Assembly: GCA_027459505.1 (NCBI GenBank)
Contig: DAIDIE010000041.1
Span: 191,252-255,251 of the forward strand
Reading direction: 5' to 3'
DNA: 64,000 nt
Origin: Acidobacteriota bacterium
GTDB lineage: Bacteria > Acidobacteriota > Terriglobia > Terriglobales > SCQP01
Shown: positions 9,683 to 17,940 of the stretch, one piece after another
Layout of the letters: each line of letters opens with the position of its first letter
How positions within the stretch are numbered: position 1 is the first letter of the stretch
The notes under the pieces: model-generated
What the model was told of the DNA's origin: nothing
The model's input: the letters and a program-made list of their open reading frames with translations, nothing else
Database searches by the model: none
Program-made: the position numbers and the translations under genes

Positions 9683-10927
9683 TTACAGATCGAGAATCTC
9701 CCGATCGGTGAGCTTCCGCCCGAGTTTATGTTCCATGCCGCGTATCCGTTCCGAGTCGGAACGGCGCACCGGTGCGGGAACCGCGCCCCCTGCTTTTACC
9801 TCAACCCGCTTGCGCTGCTCGCTTTCGCGTTGCGCGCGCGCGTTCTGCTCCTGCTGCAGGTCCTGAACTGCCTGACGCAGATAGTGTTGTCCCACCGCGC
9901 CCAGGCGTTGCTTGGCATAGCCCCGCGCCGCCGCTACGACCCGCTCCCTTCCCGGTTCGTTCAGTCCGGCGTTGCGCAGCAAGGCCTGAATGCGAGTCTG
10001 ATAGCCGCTGTCGTTGCTGGCGTTCTGGTTCAGCGCGGAAAAAATGTCATCGCTGAGCTTTTGCCGCACATAGCGGGGCAGATCGGTCCTGGCGAGAAAG
10101 GAATCGATATCCGCGCGAACGTTTTGCTCCACCGCCTGCGCGACTTCCTGATAATAGTTCTGCACCTTCTGTTGCCGTTCACCGGCGGCACGGCGTTCGT
10201 ATTCTTCCAGCCGCCGCAGCTTGGCCGTCAGCTCGGGCGGAACGCTCTCGGGAGTGGGAGGCTGTGCCGCGGCGGTAGCACTGGCCGCCGGCGCCGCCTT
10301 TCCGTCCAGCCGCTCCTGAATAACCTGTAGCGCCTCACGCAGCCGTTCATCGCTTTCCTGGGCCGCGCGCGTCTCTAGTGCCTGCAGCAGAACGTTCCTG
10401 TAGGCCGCCGTGAGCCGGTCGTAGGCGCCCGTGGAAACCGGCGTTCCCTGCTCGTCCAGTACGGGCTCGCCGGTTGCCGGATCCTTTAGAAACTGGTTGT
10501 CGCGTAGCCGCTCCAGCAGCTGCATGGGCGCCTCCGGGTGTTCGGAAAAGTACAGCCGGTCGAAATCGCCGAGTGCTTGCGCCTGTTCCTGTGCGAACTT
10601 CGCGTCGTCCAGACTGGAAAAAAGTTTCTGGAAAGCGCCCAGTTCCTCATTCGCCCGCAGGTGGTCGCGCAGGCTGGACTTCAATCCGGGCTTTTCCTGT
10701 AGCAAGTTCTCCAGTTCCGGATGTTCCTGTAACAATTCCGAAAGTGCCTCTGGCAGCGGCGTCTCATCTCCGTCTGGTGCAGCGGAGTCTGCTGCCTGTG
10801 GCGCCTCCGCGGTTGCCTGCGCGGGCGCTGCTTCCACGGCGGCATTGGGTTCACTGTTTTTCCCGGCCTCGGCCGGTAGGGGCTCCGCGGCATCCGGCAG
10901 TTCCGGATCGAGCAGTTCGTTGAACAT
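9683..10927 (-). CDS. Phage scaffold-like protein
   Basis: 414 aa. The ATG at 10927 follows a GAGAGAG ribosome binding site; the longer reading frame upstream overlaps the portal gene and was rejected. The protein is acidic and Ala/Pro/Glu-rich in the first 100 residues, then almost entirely alpha-helical and Gln/Glu/Arg-rich with coiled-coil character, and ends in a short basic helix followed by GRKLTDREILDL. This composition and the position between portal and major capsid protein match scaffolding proteins. No protease motif is visible. Confidence 0.65.
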   Translation of the reverse strand: MFNELLDPELPDAAEPLPAEAGKNSEPNAAVEAAPAQATAEAPQAADSAAPDGDETPLPEALSELLQEHPELENLLQEKPGLKSSLRDHLRANEELGAFQKLFSSLDDAKFAQEQAQALGDFDRLYFSEHPEAPMQLLERLRDNQFLKDPATGEPVLDEQGTPVSTGAYDRLTAAYRNVLLQALETRAAQESDERLREALQVIQERLDGKAAPAASATAAAQPPTPESVPPELTAKLRRLEEYERRAAGERQQKVQNYYQEVAQAVEQNVRADIDSFLARTDLPRYVRQKLSDDIFSALNQNASNDSGYQTRIQALLRNAGLNEPGRERVVAAARGYAKQRLGAVGQHYLRQAVQDLQQEQNARAQRESEQRKRVEVKAGGAVPAPVRRSDSERIRGMEHKLGRKLTDREILDL

Positions 10928-10956
10928 AGATTCGCTCACTCTCTCTTTGTAAGGTT

Positions 10957-13419
10957 TTAAACTCGACTCTTGCCGTGCGGTCGGGCGCTTACGGTTGTCC
11001 TGGCGGTGCGCCCATTGCCAGACGCTGGCGCTTCGCCGGAGGCCAACTCCGCCTGAAGCGCCAGGATCCGCTGATGCGCCGTCAGGTGCGCCAGGACATT
11101 GCTGTACCCTCCGGGATTGCGCTGCTTCATGTCCAGCCCATCGTCTGAAACCGCCCACTCTCGCAACGTTTCGATATGCACGCGATGATCATCGACGCTT
11201 ACCTCTGGCATCACGGTTGGCGTCCAGCCTTGGCCCTCAACCCAGACCGGCTCACTGCGTAACAAATCGTCGAGTTCACGAAACTGTTTTGAGCGGTTGT
11301 CGTCGTCTGGCAACACAATGCCCGGAACCCCGAGATAATTGCGCAGCAGTCCGGCATTCAGCGGGTGCGAAAGGATGGCCAGCAACTCAGGATCGTGCGA
11401 CTGCAGCAATTGGAGAATGTTTTGCCGCATTTCATTCCACAAAATGGGTACGGTCTCGTCGGTTTCCGGATGCGCGGTGACGTTGCCCTTGAGGTCACCC
11501 AATTGAATGAAGCGGGAGACGTATTCTCCTGAGCGGTGCAGAACTACCTGCTCCACATCGGCGGTGCGGTTGCGGCGGAAGCACTCCACCGCGATCAGCA
11601 TCAGGTCGGCTTGGAACTGTTTGATCTGTCTCCAGAAAAGGCTCAGTCGTCCCAGTGCCTGATCGCGCGCCATTCCATAACCGCTGGCGGTGGTCACGTC
11701 CTGCATGTTGCCGCCGAACACGGCGGGAAGTGCTCCAGTCAAAAACTGGCTGAGCTCCATCAGTTCCCGGCCTTGCGCATAGATGTTTGGGTCCAAACCT
11801 ATGCGTGGCTGGAAAATCATTTCCGCCAGGCCCTTGCTGCCGGGACCATCGATGACGACTGGCGTATAGCTGGCCGGCTCCATACGCTTGTTCGCCAGCG
11901 CTTCGCCATTGATGTAGCGGGCATCGTAAAGCACGGGGGGCGCCGCGCCGTACTCGACGTGTTCCGCCTGGATATTGGCGATGTCGTTCACCCGCTTCTG
12001 GATGCTGATCAGACTGCCGCCAATGGGCTCGCAATACATGCCGCTGCCCGGCATGGCGCGGCAGATGCGCCAATGGTCATCGAGGCGCTCCGCCCGCGCC
12101 TCCAGAAACAGATCGCCGGCCAGCGCCACCATACAGCCTTCCGGAAAGGCGGTTAGCAGCCGCTGCCGCACATCCGGGTCGTTATGCGCCCAGAACGCCC
12201 AGGGGCGCAGCCAGCAGCGGCGGTAGGTTACCAGGGAGTCGTAGCTGGTGACAGCGGCGCCACCGGGGGGATCCAGCAGGCTTAGCCGCGCCTGGCGTTC
12301 GTAAATGTCTCCCGCGCCGGCGTCCGGCGCAATGCGCTCCGCCTGCGCGGGATACGCGGCTCGCAAGGCGCCCACGTGCTGCTCCTCCGCCAGGATCAGA
12401 TATCCCGATTCGTGCAGGTCGCTGGCAAACGGCATTAGTTTGAGATTCAACCCGCCATAGATGCTGATCTTTTCCTGCCCATTGGGAACCCGTGTCACGC
12501 GGCTAATCACCGGGACATCGACGACCTCCGCCGGGCGGTAACTGGAGCCGGGCAGGGGCTGGCCACAATGACTGCAGTAGACTTCCGCTCCGCCGGAGGG
12601 GATTTCCGCTTCGGTTGGCTGATCCCGCCATGGAGATGCCGCTGGCTGGAAGGATTTGTTCCAGGCTGTGCCGGCATCTGGTGTGGCCAGGCCACCCATT
12701 CCCGCCGCCGTGAACTTCCCGCATTCCGGGCACACCCACCCCGCCGCTTGCACCTCAACCGGACTCCATTCATAGCTGGTCTCCGGATGGGTTCCAAATT
12801 CCTCGTCCACCACATAGCGCACGTAGGCGCCGAAAAGCCCTTGCGTCCAGAGCAAATAGGCTTCGCGGATTGCCAGCAGGTCCATTTTGTTGTTGCGCTG
12901 AATCAGCTCCGCAACCTGACTGGCGGCGCGCGCCGTGGCAACGTCTTCCTCGTGCATCGTCGATACCGGTTCAAAGCGAACCCGAGGCAGCCGCTGCGAT
13001 ATGGCCGCGATTACCGACAGTCCAAAGGCCTGGTACAGGTTCGTCACGTAATCGTAACGGGGCAGATCGTCAGCCGATCCGCGCTCCAGCGCCAGTTCGA
13101 ATGGGGTATGCCAGCGGAAATCCCGTTCCGCCCAGTACAGGTTCTGATTTCCCTTCCAGAACTCTTCCGCCTCCTGAAAACGGCGCACATAATGGCGGCG
13201 CACGCTGTCGCTTTCCAGTTCATAGTCCCGCACCAGTTGCGCCAGGGCGCGTTGCAACTCCTCTGGGAGGTCACCCTGAACCGCATCGCCGTCCGCCGTC
13301 CCAGCGTTGTCCTCTTGAGGAGCATCGGCGGTGCGCTCTTCTCCCCGTTGCGGAGCTGTGCTGTAGGGAAGTTCCGGCGCCGGCTCGCCTTCAATGGAAG
13401 GATGCAGTGTGTTTGGCAT
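10957..13419 (-). CDS. Phage portal protein with zinc-ribbon insertion
   Basis: 820 aa, longer than the roughly 535 aa of the T7 portal. After an acidic tail of about 60 residues the protein shows a portal-type helical core with the segments FWKGNQNLYWAERDFRWHTP, VTNLYQAFGLSVIAAISQ and, towards the C-terminus, GRLSLFWRQIKQFQADLMLI. About residue 230 there is an inserted module with CPEC and, some 55 residues later, CSHC, a split zinc ribbon. Portal proteins form the dodecameric DNA entry channel. The scaffold gene follows after 29 nt. No terminase gene lies next to it, which is unusual because terminase and portal genes are normally adjacent. Confidence 0.75.
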   Translation of the reverse strand: MPNTLHPSIEGEPAPELPYSTAPQRGEERTADAPQEDNAGTADGDAVQGDLPEELQRALAQLVRDYELESDSVRRHYVRRFQEAEEFWKGNQNLYWAERDFRWHTPFELALERGSADDLPRYDYVTNLYQAFGLSVIAAISQRLPRVRFEPVSTMHEEDVATARAASQVAELIQRNNKMDLLAIREAYLLWTQGLFGAYVRYVVDEEFGTHPETSYEWSPVEVQAAGWVCPECGKFTAAGMGGLATPDAGTAWNKSFQPAASPWRDQPTEAEIPSGGAEVYCSHCGQPLPGSSYRPAEVVDVPVISRVTRVPNGQEKISIYGGLNLKLMPFASDLHESGYLILAEEQHVGALRAAYPAQAERIAPDAGAGDIYERQARLSLLDPPGGAAVTSYDSLVTYRRCWLRPWAFWAHNDPDVRQRLLTAFPEGCMVALAGDLFLEARAERLDDHWRICRAMPGSGMYCEPIGGSLISIQKRVNDIANIQAEHVEYGAAPPVLYDARYINGEALANKRMEPASYTPVVIDGPGSKGLAEMIFQPRIGLDPNIYAQGRELMELSQFLTGALPAVFGGNMQDVTTASGYGMARDQALGRLSLFWRQIKQFQADLMLIAVECFRRNRTADVEQVVLHRSGEYVSRFIQLGDLKGNVTAHPETDETVPILWNEMRQNILQLLQSHDPELLAILSHPLNAGLLRNYLGVPGIVLPDDDNRSKQFRELDDLLRSEPVWVEGQGWTPTVMPEVSVDDHRVHIETLREWAVSDDGLDMKQRNPGGYSNVLAHLTAHQRILALQAELASGEAPASGNGRTARTTVSARPHGKSRV

Positions 13420-13453
13420 GCTGGAATGACTCGCTTACCGCTAACGGTGCTAA

Positions 13454-14536
13454 CTACTCCGCCACCACCGTGATGTTCATCGCTGCGCTGGTGACAACAC
13501 AGATTCCATTGCTGAACACCTGGTCGTAATCAAGAAAAAATGGGTTGCCCAGAGTAGCCGGCAGGGTGATCACCCCGCTGTCGGCTCCCGCGGGTGTGCC
13601 GCTGCAATTGCTGCCACCGACGTTGTATAACTTCACCGTCGCTCCGGCGCTGCCGGTGTTCACTACAATGCGGTGCAGGATTCCTGTGGTGGCTTTGATG
13701 GTGGTCGTGGTGGCCGTCTCGATGGTGGTGGCATTATAGGCGCGCGTGATTTCCAGCTGCCCCACTTTGGAGCCTCCATCGGCGCTGCCGGTGCGCAGGT
13801 TATCCCAACTGGAGTTGCTGGCGCTGGCATTGGCCGACAGCCGCGACCACGTGATGGGACCCTTAAGGTTTCCCGACTGTCCGTCTGCATTCCAGGCGTC
13901 AACCCGGAAATAGGCATAGTTGTTTCCCGCGTCTGTACCACCGGCGGCGACGTTCAACGCGGTGTTCTGCAGCGCACTCACCGCCGCGCCGGAAGAGTCA
14001 TGCAGGTTCACGTTCCACGTTCCCGACTGCTGAACGGAACCAATACTGTTGGCGCCCGCCGGCAGCGCCGGCAAGCTGCTGACGCTGACGCTCTGCGGAG
14101 TGGGTCCGTTGGCATTGGCATCCTGCCCAGCGCTCGCGCGATAGCCGTAGAGCACGCCCGAAAGCGTTCCACTTCCCGTCACGGAGATATTCACGCCGAT
14201 CCAGGCGGTGTAGCCGTAAAACGAAGCCTGTGCCTGCGCCAAATTGGTCAACGGAAAGCTTGCCCCTCCCGCCATCGCGCCGCTGGACCACAAGTTCCAG
14301 CTCCCCGGCTGGCCGGCGCTATCCGCCGCCTGATCGGCTTCTACGGAAACCGAACTGAAACCGCTGCTGGCGTAAGCCAATGTCCAACTGCTGCAGGCGG
14401 TATTCCGGTTATCAATCGTTACTACCCGGCCTCCGCCCTGAACCTGGAACGGTTCGTAACAGTCGGGCAGGCGATGCAGCGCTTGCGGCCATAGTCCGGC
14501 GCTGGCCAGCAAAACAGTCAGAAATACCTTCTTCAT
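13454..14536 (-). CDS. Secreted fibre-like protein of the phage cassette
   Basis: 360 aa. The N-terminus MKKVFLTVLLASAGLWPQA is a textbook Sec signal peptide, and the ATG has a strong CGGAGGAAAG ribosome binding site. The mature part is Ser/Gly/Ala/Thr-rich, beta-type, with few charges, like phage fibre or adhesin stalks; four Cys residues could form disulphides. The start overlaps the stop of the preceding 109-aa gene (ATGA), so it belongs to the same operon. Function unknown; the combination of export signal and location among head genes is unusual. Confidence 0.65.
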   Translation of the reverse strand: MKKVFLTVLLASAGLWPQALHRLPDCYEPFQVQGGGRVVTIDNRNTACSSWTLAYASSGFSSVSVEADQAADSAGQPGSWNLWSSGAMAGGASFPLTNLAQAQASFYGYTAWIGVNISVTGSGTLSGVLYGYRASAGQDANANGPTPQSVSVSSLPALPAGANSIGSVQQSGTWNVNLHDSSGAAVSALQNTALNVAAGGTDAGNNYAYFRVDAWNADGQSGNLKGPITWSRLSANASASNSSWDNLRTGSADGGSKVGQLEITRAYNATTIETATTTTIKATTGILHRIVVNTGSAGATVKLYNVGGSNCSGTPAGADSGVITLPATLGNPFFLDYDQVFSNGICVVTSAAMNITVVAE

Positions 14537-14862
14537 ACGCTTTCCTCCGTGTGCTCGCCCGGCCGCTGCGCGCGCGCAAACGCCTGGGCCTCTAAAAACT
14601 CCATTTCCCGCCGCCAGTCGCGCAGCCTCCTTACAGGACGCAACTCGTTGCCGGGCGTGGGCGGCGCGGGACGGGGATGAAACACCGCCGCCGCGCCGGC
14701 CTGCTCCAACAGCGCGTCCGCTATCCGCCGTACTTCGTTCCGGCTTGCCGTCAGCTCTATCCGGAGTTCTTCAACCGCCGCGCCCAGCCGGCGGTTTTCC
14801 TGTTCCAGCAGGGTGTTGCGGGCTTCCAGGGCGAATCGGTGCTTCCAGTGGGAAAAGAGCAT
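14533..14862 (-). CDS. Small coiled-coil phage protein
   Basis: 109 aa from the ATG at 14862, which has a GAGGGGAGG ribosome binding site; the longer frame has no support. Residues about 15-55 form a predicted coiled coil (LEQENRRLGAAVEELRIELT), followed by a Pro-rich linker and an Arg-rich helix. The stop overlaps the start of the following secreted-protein gene by 4 nt. It could be a spanin-like or other small assembly or lysis accessory, but there is no signal peptide or lipobox. The product is not recognised. Confidence 0.55.
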   Translation of the reverse strand: MLFSHWKHRFALEARNTLLEQENRRLGAAVEELRIELTASRNEVRRIADALLEQAGAAAVFHPRPAPPTPGNELRPVRRLRDWRREMEFLEAQAFARAQRPGEHTEESV

Positions 14863-14905
14863 GTGCCTCCCCTCGTTGCGGTCTTCTCGTGCTGCACCGC
14901 CGCGA

Positions 14906-15208
14906 CTAGCCGCGCGGCGCCTCGGGATGTGCCCTGAGGAGCGTGACCAGGGCGGCGATATCCTGCAACACCGTCCCGGAGAGCAAAATGCCCTTCTCCA
15001 GCCCTTGTTTTTCCGCCTGCTGCGCCGCGTCAATCACATCCCCGAGAATGCTGACCACCAAGTGTTCAACGGTAAGAAAACCCACCCCCTTGGCGCCCAG
15101 CGCGTGCGCGATATCGTCAATGACGGGCTGTGCCGCCCGCGTCGTCCGCTCGACTCCCACAAACAGGTGACCCACGGTTTTGAAAAAGTCTCCCAGCGTC
15201 TTCCACAT
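14906..15208 (-). CDS. Small phage protein, unknown
   Basis: 100 aa with an AAGGAG ribosome binding site. The sequence is amphipathic and helical (GVGFLTVEHLVVSILGDVID), with no clear transmembrane segment of full length. It follows the holin-like and transglycosylase genes, so a lysis-related or membrane-associated role is possible. The family is not recognised. Confidence 0.55.
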   Translation of the reverse strand: MWKTLGDFFKTVGHLFVGVERTTRAAQPVIDDIAHALGAKGVGFLTVEHLVVSILGDVIDAAQQAEKQGLEKGILLSGTVLQDIAALVTLLRAHPEAPRG

Positions 15209-15281
15209 ATTGTTTCTCCTTCAGTTGTTGTTCCAGGCCGGTCCCGATGCCCGGCGCGTGACTTCACGAGCCAGGGCCAAG

Positions 15282-15956
15282 TCAGTGCTGCTGCTCTCCG
15301 CTTGGCACTGGCGCCTCGGCAATTACTTCAAACGTGTTCCACAGCGTGAATCTCTTCCAGATGCGGTTCACGTAGTCGATGATTTGGCGGTAATCGGGCT
15401 GAATCCATTCGCCGTTCAAATAGACCTGCACCTCCGGAAGGACCTGCCGCAGGCTCTCCCACTGCGCGGGATTTAGACCCCGCCGCAACGCCAGTGCCTG
15501 GGCGTTAATGACCGGTCCCAGCCCGCCGTTGTAGGCCGCTAGTGCAAACTTCAACTTTTCCTCCGGATCTTCCCGGTAAAAGCAGTCGCGGCGGTCGGCC
15601 AGGATTCGGCAACCCAGATGAATGTTTTGCCGCGGATCCCACAGCGTCTCCGGATCTATACCGCAGTCGCGCGCCGTCGCCGGCATAATCTGCATCAGGC
15701 CAATCGCGCCCACGCCGCTCCGCGATTTGGCATCGAAGCCGCTCTCCTGGGCGATCTGTGCGCATACCAGCCAGTAGGGAAGAGCATTGGCCTGCGCACT
15801 CTGCTGAATCCAGCCGCTATAGGGCCGAATCGCTCCCGCCAGGGTCGGCGGGGCTGGGCGCGCGGGCATGTTTGGGCAACGGCCCGTGTTGCAGCAGCAG
15901 TTGCGCTGTTGGCACTGACATGATTCTCTGTTGCTTGAAACGCTTTCGATTGCCAT
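15282..15956 (-). CDS. Lytic transglycosylase, SLT family (endolysin-like)
   Basis: 224 aa. The domain from about residue 45 has the hallmarks of the Slt/LysM-type lysozyme-like fold: catalytic Glu in QIAQESGFDAKSRSG, the GAIGLMQIMPATARD motif and the ALAAYNGGLGPV motif. It cleaves peptidoglycan glycan strands, either for phage release or at DNA injection. The ATG overlaps the stop of the holin-like gene (TAATG) and has an AGGAG ribosome binding site. There is no signal peptide; instead the first 30 residues hold a dense Cys cluster (CQCQQRNCCCNTGRC), which is odd for a cytoplasmic enzyme. The longer frame to 16229 overlaps the holin-like gene and is not used. Confidence 0.8.
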   Translation of the reverse strand: MAIESVSSNRESCQCQQRNCCCNTGRCPNMPARPAPPTLAGAIRPYSGWIQQSAQANALPYWLVCAQIAQESGFDAKSRSGVGAIGLMQIMPATARDCGIDPETLWDPRQNIHLGCRILADRRDCFYREDPEEKLKFALAAYNGGLGPVINAQALALRRGLNPAQWESLRQVLPEVQVYLNGEWIQPDYRQIIDYVNRIWKRFTLWNTFEVIAEAPVPSGEQQH

Positions 15957-16165
15957 TAACTTCTCCTGCTGGGGTTGCGGCGTTCTTGCCGCAATCGCTG
16001 GCATTCGTGTTGAACTGCCTCTGCGTCCTGTCCGAGATGGTTGAATACCGCCAGCCAAAGCACTTCCACACGCTGCGCCAGCTTGCCGAAAAAATAGGCC
16101 AGCAGTGCCGCGTTGAGGGCGACCTGCGCTACCGCGGAAACCACCGCCAAAATGAGGTGTGACAT
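15956..16165 (-). CDS. Holin-like small membrane protein
   Basis: 69 aa with one hydrophobic helix at residues about 3-25 (LILAVVSAVAQVALNAALLA) and a charged, Arg/Gln-rich C-terminal tail. It is translationally coupled (TAATG) to the lytic transglycosylase, the usual arrangement of holin and endolysin. A single-helix class III-type holin, or a membrane anchor for the muralytic enzyme, are both possible. The assignment rests on size, topology and neighbour. Confidence 0.5.
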   Translation of the reverse strand: MSHLILAVVSAVAQVALNAALLAYFFGKLAQRVEVLWLAVFNHLGQDAEAVQHECQRLRQERRNPSRRS

Positions 16166-16201
16166 GAGTCGAGCGGTCCCCGGAGTTTGCCTCGGCCATC
16201 C

Positions 16202-17404
16202 CTATTGCGCGGTCAGCTCCAGGGTCCAAAGCAGGTTCGCGGGTTGCGAACTGTGGTCATCTCCGTTTGTGACCAGACTGATAGGGACGCCCGCGCCGAA
16301 ATCACACGTCCCTAGTGGGGCGTAGTTGGAAGTTGCCGCACTGTTTCCCGCCAGCAGCCCGGTAAAGCGGCAGCGGTTGCTGCCGTCGGTGAGGTCCCAT
16401 TCCGCGCCCGTGCTTCCGCCCGCACCCGGGGTTGTGGCAAAAATGCTCAAACGGCGAATCGAGATGGCTACGTTGGGCGTCCACTCATCCAAAGTGCCTC
16501 CACTGCCGGGCATGCTGCCCGGCCAGTAACCGCTCAGCAGTCCCGGGCCCAGGTTGCCGCTGTTGTTGATCGGGAATCCGTTGAGGTTCAATGCCGATGC
16601 GATGCTCTGTGCTTGCGACGAGGCGGGATTGCTCAGTACCGGAGTAGGGAACCGAACCGCGGGGTTGCTGCTCAGCGGTTCCAGTGTTGAAACGTCAACA
16701 AGTTGTCCGGCTAAATACCACCGTTGAGGAAAGCCCGCCACTTCACTCCCGGTTCCGTCGAGCAGACTCACAACGTAATAGGTCGGCGCTGGCACCATCT
16801 GGTCGTTGAAGGTAACGTCGCAAAGCGTGGAGTTCGTCGCGGGCGCCGCGACTCCGGCGATGAGCGGTTGCGAAAGCATCGCGACGCTTGCCGCCGTCAC
16901 GGTCTCCTGCAGGGTTTCATGCCCGGAACTGGTTCCCACGTAGAGTCCAAGGACAGCGGTTCCCGTCGGTACCGCTGCCGGCGCGGAGACTTGCAGGGAA
17001 CCGGCGCTGGCGAGATAAATCGATCCTTCCGGACCGGGCAAGGTCTCGCCGCTATCTCCTTGAAAAGTCCATCTGGCAAAGTACCAGCCCGCCGCCAGTG
17101 TCCCATTGCCTGGAATGGCGAGGAGCGCGGGCGCCGACAACGGTGTGGGCAGCCCCACCACGCTGCCATCATTGCTGGTCGCACACGAGACGGAAAGCGG
17201 CGCCACGAGCGCCGATCCCGGCACCGCCGCCGCCTGGCTCAACCGGAACTGCAAGGTTCCGTTGGCGAGACTTGCTCCCCCTCCTGGCAACGTGATTCGC
17301 CCTTTGATGGTTCCAGCCCTGGCCGAGCAAATCTGAAAGAGCAGTAGACAGGCGAACGCCCAAGTTGGATTTGAGCGCACCAGCCGGCGTCCTATTGCAG
17401 CCAT
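16202..17404 (-). CDS. Secreted fibre-like protein of the phage cassette
   Basis: 400 aa from the ATG at 17404, which overlaps the 3' end of the 97-aa gene. The N-terminus has Arg residues followed by a hydrophobic core ending LLLFQICSARA, a Sec signal peptide. The mature protein is Gly/Ser/Ala/Leu-rich beta-type sequence with several Cys, similar in style to the 360-aa secreted protein. A carboxy-terminal region around residues 250-400 has a LNLNGFPINNSGNLGPGLL stretch seen in fibre-like proteins. The function is not known; a surface or tail fibre role is inferred from composition and position. Confidence 0.6.
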   Translation of the reverse strand: MAAIGRRLVRSNPTWAFACLLLFQICSARAGTIKGRITLPGGGASLANGTLQFRLSQAAAVPGSALVAPLSVSCATSNDGSVVGLPTPLSAPALLAIPGNGTLAAGWYFARWTFQGDSGETLPGPEGSIYLASAGSLQVSAPAAVPTGTAVLGLYVGTSSGHETLQETVTAASVAMLSQPLIAGVAAPATNSTLCDVTFNDQMVPAPTYYVVSLLDGTGSEVAGFPQRWYLAGQLVDVSTLEPLSSNPAVRFPTPVLSNPASSQAQSIASALNLNGFPINNSGNLGPGLLSGYWPGSMPGSGGTLDEWTPNVAISIRRLSIFATTPGAGGSTGAEWDLTDGSNRCRFTGLLAGNSAATSNYAPLGTCDFGAGVPISLVTNGDDHSSQPANLLWTLELTAQ

Positions 17405-17685
17405 GTCCACCTCTGCTGTTGCAGCCGTTGCTGCAGCGTGTCCGGCTGCAAGTTCAACATCCGGCACGTCCACCGGCATGAAAACGGCCGCTCGGAACTC
17501 GACTGCAGCCATTCGCGAGCCTCGCTGGCCAATTCCGGCTGCCGGGCCTCCGCGTCTTCGACTGCGTTCAGAAGCATGGCCGCCAGCAGCTTCTGGCATG
17601 CGGAATAGAAGCGGGGTTGTGGTCTGCTGCTCAGCACCGCGTAAGCCGGCTCGGGACCGCTTGGTCGAACTTCGTTCAATGTCAT
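17392..17685 (-). CDS. Small phage cassette protein, unknown
   Basis: 97 aa, with TTGGAG 10 nt before the ATG. Helical, Glu/Gln/Arg-rich, no signal peptide or membrane segment (YSACQKLLAAMLLNAVEDAE). It overlaps the next gene by 13 nt. It is the second gene of the minus-strand cassette. Not recognised. Confidence 0.5.
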   Translation of the reverse strand: MTLNEVRPSGPEPAYAVLSSRPQPRFYSACQKLLAAMLLNAVEDAEARQPELASEAREWLQSSSERPFSCRWTCRMLNLQPDTLQQRLQQQRWTWLQ

Positions 17686-17691
17686 CGTTTT

Positions 17692-17940
17692 CTACTCCAA
17701 TAGCGAGCCATTCATGCGAAACGCGCCTAACTGCGGGTGGACTCCGGGAAGCCTGGGGGTAATCCGCGACAGCGCGCTCCAGTGCGTGCGTTGCTCGCTA
17801 CCCTCGTTCGCCGGCGCCTCCAGCAGTTCCAACACCTTGGGACGAACAAAGCGGGCCCGGCGCGCTGCAACCAGCCACCGGGCCCTGGAGAGGGACATGT
17901 ACTGCTTCGTCCCTGAAATCGAAATTCTGGATTGTGACAT
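17692..17940 (-). CDS. First small gene of the phage cassette, unknown
   Basis: 82 aa from the ATG at 17940 with a GAAGAG stretch before it; a GTG at 17961 in the same frame is an alternative start. Basic protein (QYMSLSRARWLVAARRARFV) with no signal peptide. It is the most upstream gene of the minus-strand virion cassette. Not recognised. Confidence 0.45.
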   Translation of the reverse strand: MSQSRISISGTKQYMSLSRARWLVAARRARFVRPKVLELLEAPANEGSEQRTHWSALSRITPRLPGVHPQLGAFRMNGSLLE

